Assembly (NCBI GenBank): GCA_014843695.1
Contig: CM026390.1
Coordinates: 96,972,914 to 97,036,913, forward strand
Direction of reading: 5' to 3'
Source: Archivesica marissinica
Taxonomy: Eukaryota > Mollusca > Bivalvia > Venerida > Vesicomyidae
DNA: 64,000 nt
A program made the translations under genes and the position numbers. The notes beneath the pieces were generated by a model. It searched no databases and was not told the DNA's origin. It worked only from the letters and a program-made list of their open reading frames with translations. Of the stretch, positions 60,508-64,000 are shown one piece after another; the first letter of the stretch is position 1, and each line of letters opens with the position of its first letter.

Positions 60508-62081
60508 ATGAGTATATTGTGTATTTTGCTATTATTAACAAACATATCACATTTAGGACAAGTTTCACTCTTGCTAAAACAAAATAATGTGTTTATAGTT
60601 GAAAAAGTATTATCCAAAATATCGAGGCTATGGTGTATTTTTATCGACTACAAGCGAGCATTTGATACTGTTAACAGAGATGCATTGTGGGTAAAATTAA
60701 TTCAACAAGGTATCAGCTGTAAAATGGTCAACATGATTAAATGTATTTATAATAATGTCCAATCGTGTGTTAAATTATCCAGTACTATGCAGTTGTCCAA
60801 TTTCGTTGATGTTATAATAGGTTTGAAGCAGGGTGAACCGTTATCTACCCTTCTGTTTATTTTATTTATTAACGATATCAATAGACAATTAAATGTAAAT
60901 TCACTAACTGATAAAGATCTTGAACTTTTGTCAATGTACATGATTTTGCTTGCTGATGATATAGTGTTATTCACCACGGATGCAGTCAGTCTGCAATCGC
61001 AAATTGACTGCATTTATCAGTATTCTGAAAAATGGGGTCTTAAAATTAACATTGCTAAAACCAAGATCTGTGTCTTTGAGAAACGTAAGCAAAGAGTTTA
61101 TACAGACCTTTTCATTAACGGGGAAAATATTGAACGTGTGGATAATTTCACCTATTTAGGTGTCAATTTTACCTACACTGGAACTATGTCGGGAGCGGTT
61201 AAAGCTTTATATAACCAAGCATTAAAGGCCTACCATAATCTGTTATCTTTATTTGACAAAGTTAAATTTGATGTTAAAACTAAACTTTCTTTATTTGATT
61301 CAATGGTTATGCCAATATTGTTGTATGGTTGTGAAGTGTGGGGTATTTATAATAATAATAGTTACAAACAGGTGGATAAATTGCATATCCGATTTTGTAA
61401 ATATATACTTGGAGTCAAACAACAGACACCAAATAATGCTGTTTATGGCGAACTAGGAAGATTCCCACTCTCTACAATATGTAAAGAAAGATCTACAAAA
61501 TATTGGCTGAAAATAATGAAACATAACATGTATACTATGTATATGGACCTCTGTGAAAATGTAAGTAATAATTGTTGGGCAGCCCGTATGCATTCTGTTA
61601 TTGATCATCTTGGCTTTAGAGATGTAAGATTATGTTTTAATGAAAATATTGATTATTTTGCTATGTTTAAAAAGAGAATACGTGACCAGTTTATTCAAGA
61701 ATGGAGAGAATCCATAAGCACAATGACAAAATTAGACTATTATTGTAAATTTAAAAATGAATTTATATTTGAAGAATATATTGATACGATTGTTAGTGAT
61801 GACTTGCGAAAGTGTTTCACATGCTTAAGATTATGTTCACACACTTTAGAAATTGAATTTGGTAGATATAATGCTATAGAAAGAGAACATCGATTATGTA
61901 AATTATGTACCCCCCAAAGTCGGTTGAATCGGAGTATCACTTTTTGCTATGTTGTACGAGATACACAAGTGTATGAACTAAATACCTTGGTAATATATCG
62001 TGGCCGTGTGTACAGAAATTCAATAATATCATGTCTTCTAAGAATAAAATAAAATTGTTAAAACTATCTAAGTACATATAG
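60508..62081 (+). pseudogene. LINE ORF2, 5'-truncated reverse transcriptase (copy 1)
   Basis: Reverse transcriptase copies the element RNA at a nicked target. Motif A is FIDYKRAFD (residues 45-53), B is GLKQGEPLS (105-113), C is LADD (148-151, in place of the commoner YADD or FADD), D is GLKINIAKTK (177-186) and E is YLGVNF (216-221). A thumb and C-terminal region follow. Homologous sequence starts near 60570; fingers and endonuclease are missing, as in 5' truncation during target-primed reverse transcription. A net one-base loss in the C run at 61910-61915 shifts the frame. The true C-terminus (EYHFLLCC, near 61932) is in the next frame, which is further broken by a TGA at 61974 and would end at TAG 62079-62081. 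The copy is dead. Confidence 0.9.
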
Positions 62082-62210
62082 ATTACCTCCCTTGAATTGG
62101 AAACGTGGGAAAATTGGGAGAAAGCATTTTTGTTAAATTTTAATAAATTAAATTGCTACAGCAGTGAAATTCAACACTAAACAATGGATTAATAATATAT
62201 AAACAGTTAT
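62082..62210 (+). other. LINE-LINE junction (3' UTR of copy 1, 5' UTR of copy 2)
   Basis: This 129-bp AT-rich stretch must contain both the 3' end of copy 1 and the 5' end of copy 2. I see no poly(A) tract or target-site duplication between them. Either UTRs are very short or the copies share a junction. Confidence 0.5.
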
Positions 62211-63338
62211 ATGTCATCAAAAAAGAAAAATAGTGAACCGAAACGTGATAAAGGGAAACGAAAAGCAAATTCACCCATAACAAAGGAGGACGAAAGTGGT
62301 CAAACCGGTTATGGACAGCACGCGAGGGTGGGTGGAGAAAAACGAAAAAAAGACAAAACAAAGCCGGTAAGTGAGATTAGTGATGAAAATTATCACTTGC
62401 CATACATGAACATGAATCCTACTATGAACCCGAGTATGGCTCTGGGAAGCACGTCACCACAAATGTGTCATGGAAAACAATCATACATGGCTACGCCACC
62501 CCCACAGACGCCACAAGCCCAACACCAAATGCCGCAGTATTCACAAATCTATCAACAACCGACAGCCACCCCCACATGGGCTATAGACATGATTAATGAA
62601 ATGAAGACCTTGAAACAACTGATCCCAAAAATAGAACATATAGACAATACAATGACCTCCATTAATGCAAAATTGACTGATCTGGAATCTAAAGTTAAAT
62701 ATATGGACGAGCGAGTGTTGCAAGTCGAGGCCGCTAGTGCCTTTATTAGTAATATATATGATGAACATACAAAAGATATGGATATGTCTAGAGAACAAAT
62801 CAAGAAACTTGACCAATCTTGTAAAACGCTAACAGAAAATCTGGCAGCCATGCACGTTGAAAAAACAGAACTCAAATCTAAAGTTATAGACCTAGAGTTA
62901 CGTTCCATGAGAGAAAATCTTGTATTTTATGGTTTAAAAGAAACCACGACACATGATATTGAAAACTGTGAAATGATAGTTAAAAATTTCTGTAGGGAAC
63001 ATTTAGACATAGATGCATCCAACATGACCATGGATCGAGCACACCGAATGGGAAACAATAATGCTAGAAAACCACGACCAGTCGTCGTGAAGTTTCACAA
63101 ATATAGTGACAGAGAAACAATTCGGGAGAAGGCTTATGGACTCAATCAGCAACTCAAGCAAGCTATTGTCGGCGTCAGCATCCAACTCCCAAAAGCAGTA
63201 AGAGATGCCAGAAATGCCGTGTATCACATCATTCAACAAGAGAAAGCAAAAGGTAACCAAACCCGTATGATCGGCAACCAACTATACATCAATGGTGTGC
63301 CATATCGTCCCACACACCAGAACAGTGGAAGCGCTTAA
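62211..63338 (+). CDS. LINE ORF1 protein, L1-ORF1p-like
   Basis: This 375-residue protein would bind element RNA as a chaperone and form the ribonucleoprotein. The N-terminus (1-55) is strongly basic. 60-120 is Met-, Pro- and Gln-rich and disordered. 125-232 is a long coiled coil expected to trimerise. 233-295 starts RENLVFYGLKE and includes the DRAHRMG stretch typical of the RRM-like core of transposase_22 domains. 296-355 is the C-terminal domain (VVVKFHKYSDRETIREKA). ATG at 62211 is the first in frame, and the open frame is intact. It ends at TAA 63336-63338, in the same frame as the endonuclease ORF. Confidence 0.85.
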   Translation: MSSKKKNSEPKRDKGKRKANSPITKEDESGQTGYGQHARVGGEKRKKDKTKPVSEISDENYHLPYMNMNPTMNPSMALGSTSPQMCHGKQSYMATPPPQTPQAQHQMPQYSQIYQQPTATPTWAIDMINEMKTLKQLIPKIEHIDNTMTSINAKLTDLESKVKYMDERVLQVEAASAFISNIYDEHTKDMDMSREQIKKLDQSCKTLTENLAAMHVEKTELKSKVIDLELRSMRENLVFYGLKETTTHDIENCEMIVKNFCREHLDIDASNMTMDRAHRMGNNNARKPRPVVVKFHKYSDRETIREKAYGLNQQLKQAIVGVSIQLPKAVRDARNAVYHIIQQEKAKGNQTRMIGNQLYINGVPYRPTHQNSGSA

Positions 63339-64000
63339 GGGCGTCATGAGGAGCAACTATCCATTCTCAGCTGGAATATCAATGGTTTAGCAAGAAAACT
63401 AGGTGACCTTGACCTTTTAGATGAGATCAACCAACACGATGTGACAGTCCTTTGTGAAACCTGGCTACCACCTAATCCCGATATAAACTTAAATATAACC
63501 GGATACACCTGTGAACATTTACCTGGAAATAAATCGAGAAACACGACAAAAGGTAGATATAGTGGTGGTATCGCTGTTTATATAAGAAGTGAGCTCAGCT
63601 CCAAGATACAAATAATAGAAAAACACCAATATGGTGTAGTGTGGATTAAAATGTGTAAAGCATTATTTTCATTTAATGAAGACGTTTATATATGTAGTAT
63701 CTATATACCACCAGCAAACTCTACGGTTTTAAACCATATTGATATAGACTTTTACGAACAAATAGAAGAAGGAATTGAGAAATATAATACTCTAGGTAAA
63801 ATCCTCGTGCAAGGGGACTTGAACTCTCGAACATCAAATATTGATGATTACATGCTTACTGACAATTTTATAAACACAGGTACTTATAATATTAATGACA
63901 ACACCTAACCTCCACGTGTAAACAAAGATTGTATTGTCGATAACTATGGTAGAAAACTACTTTCCTTTTGCAAAGACTGCAATTTTTTAATAGCTAATGG
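63339..64000 (+). CDS. LINE ORF2 apurinic-type endonuclease (partial, copy 2)
   Basis: The endonuclease nicks target DNA to prime reverse transcription. Motifs in order are ILSWNINGL (catalytic Asn), VLCETWLPP (catalytic Glu), YSGGIAVYIRS, VYICSIYIPP and VQGDLNSRTS (the D.N pair). Then come DNYGRKLLSFC and NFLIANG at the window edge. The frame is continuous with ORF1 through one TAA. No in-frame ATG precedes the first motif; the only nearby ATG (63346) is in another frame. A second in-frame TAA at 63906-63908 interrupts the domain where the family normally continues, so this copy is probably inactive. RT lies beyond the window. Confidence 0.85.

Larger units (their letters stand above)
60508..64000 (+). 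mobile_element. Two LINE copies head to tail
   Basis: Copy 1 holds only the RT and C-terminal part of ORF2 (to about 62081). Copy 2 starts with ORF1 at 62211 and reaches the endonuclease before the window ends. Both are in plus orientation and about 130 bp separate their coding parts. The RT and C-terminal sequence resemble LINEs abundant in bivalves. The exact clade (CR1-, L2- or Nimb-like) needs a phylogeny. Confidence 0.85.

Overview
This is eukaryotic, intron-containing, repeat-saturated DNA from an invertebrate animal. The best clue to the lineage is a non-LTR retrotransposon at the right end. Its RT thumb and C-terminal region (GELGRFPLS, YWLKIMK, DSMV.PILLYG and a C-terminal EYHFLLCC in a shifted frame) looks like LINEs I associate with bivalves and other molluscs. 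tRNA-derived SINEs with deeply conserved metazoan central domains agree with this. I infer a mollusc, probably a bivalve. There are no bacterial genes, operons or CRISPR arrays.

Layout. 1-18.9 kb is one uninterrupted 39-bp minisatellite with a ~5.49-kb higher-order repeat. 19.1-20.5 kb is a 42-bp minisatellite. 21.1 kb has a good candidate first coding exon. 21.6-25.9 kb is a 60-bp minisatellite split by a decayed Tc1-like transposon. 26.2-28.3 kb holds a long-inverted-repeat element, a 36-bp minisatellite and a MITE whose terminus is the minisatellite unit. 29-33.3 kb carries short arrays and a compound trinucleotide tract. 36.2-39.9 kb carries the only substantial host gene: a large coiled-coil exon that splices in phase to a C-terminal death-domain exon, with two minisatellites in the intron. 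40.2-47.1 kb has two arrays, SINEs and MITEs. 47.5-50.9 kb is a 42-bp array holding a 1000-N gap. 52.1-56.4 kb has a 124-bp triplication and a two-zone 22-bp array. 57-60.4 kb has SINEs, a perfect-looking hairpin and two candidate exon sets, one on each strand. 60.5-64 kb has two LINE copies head to tail.

Most long open frames here are artefacts. Unit lengths of 39, 42, 60, 36 and 33 bp are multiples of three, so one stop-free unit gives a long stop-free array. The parts I treat as coding are the death-domain gene (three exons, about 666 residues if 21127-21258 belongs to it), a plus-strand exon at 60267-60360, a two-exon minus-strand candidate at 58.2-58.7 kb, and the transposon proteins.

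The most unusual observations are: a minisatellite that appears to have grown from a MITE terminal inverted repeat; a LINE whose ORF1 and endonuclease ORF share one frame and are separated by a single stop; an intronic minisatellite that reads open in frame into the death-domain exon; and SINE families with different tRNA heads but a shared 3' tail. I saw no new defence or enzymatic system.
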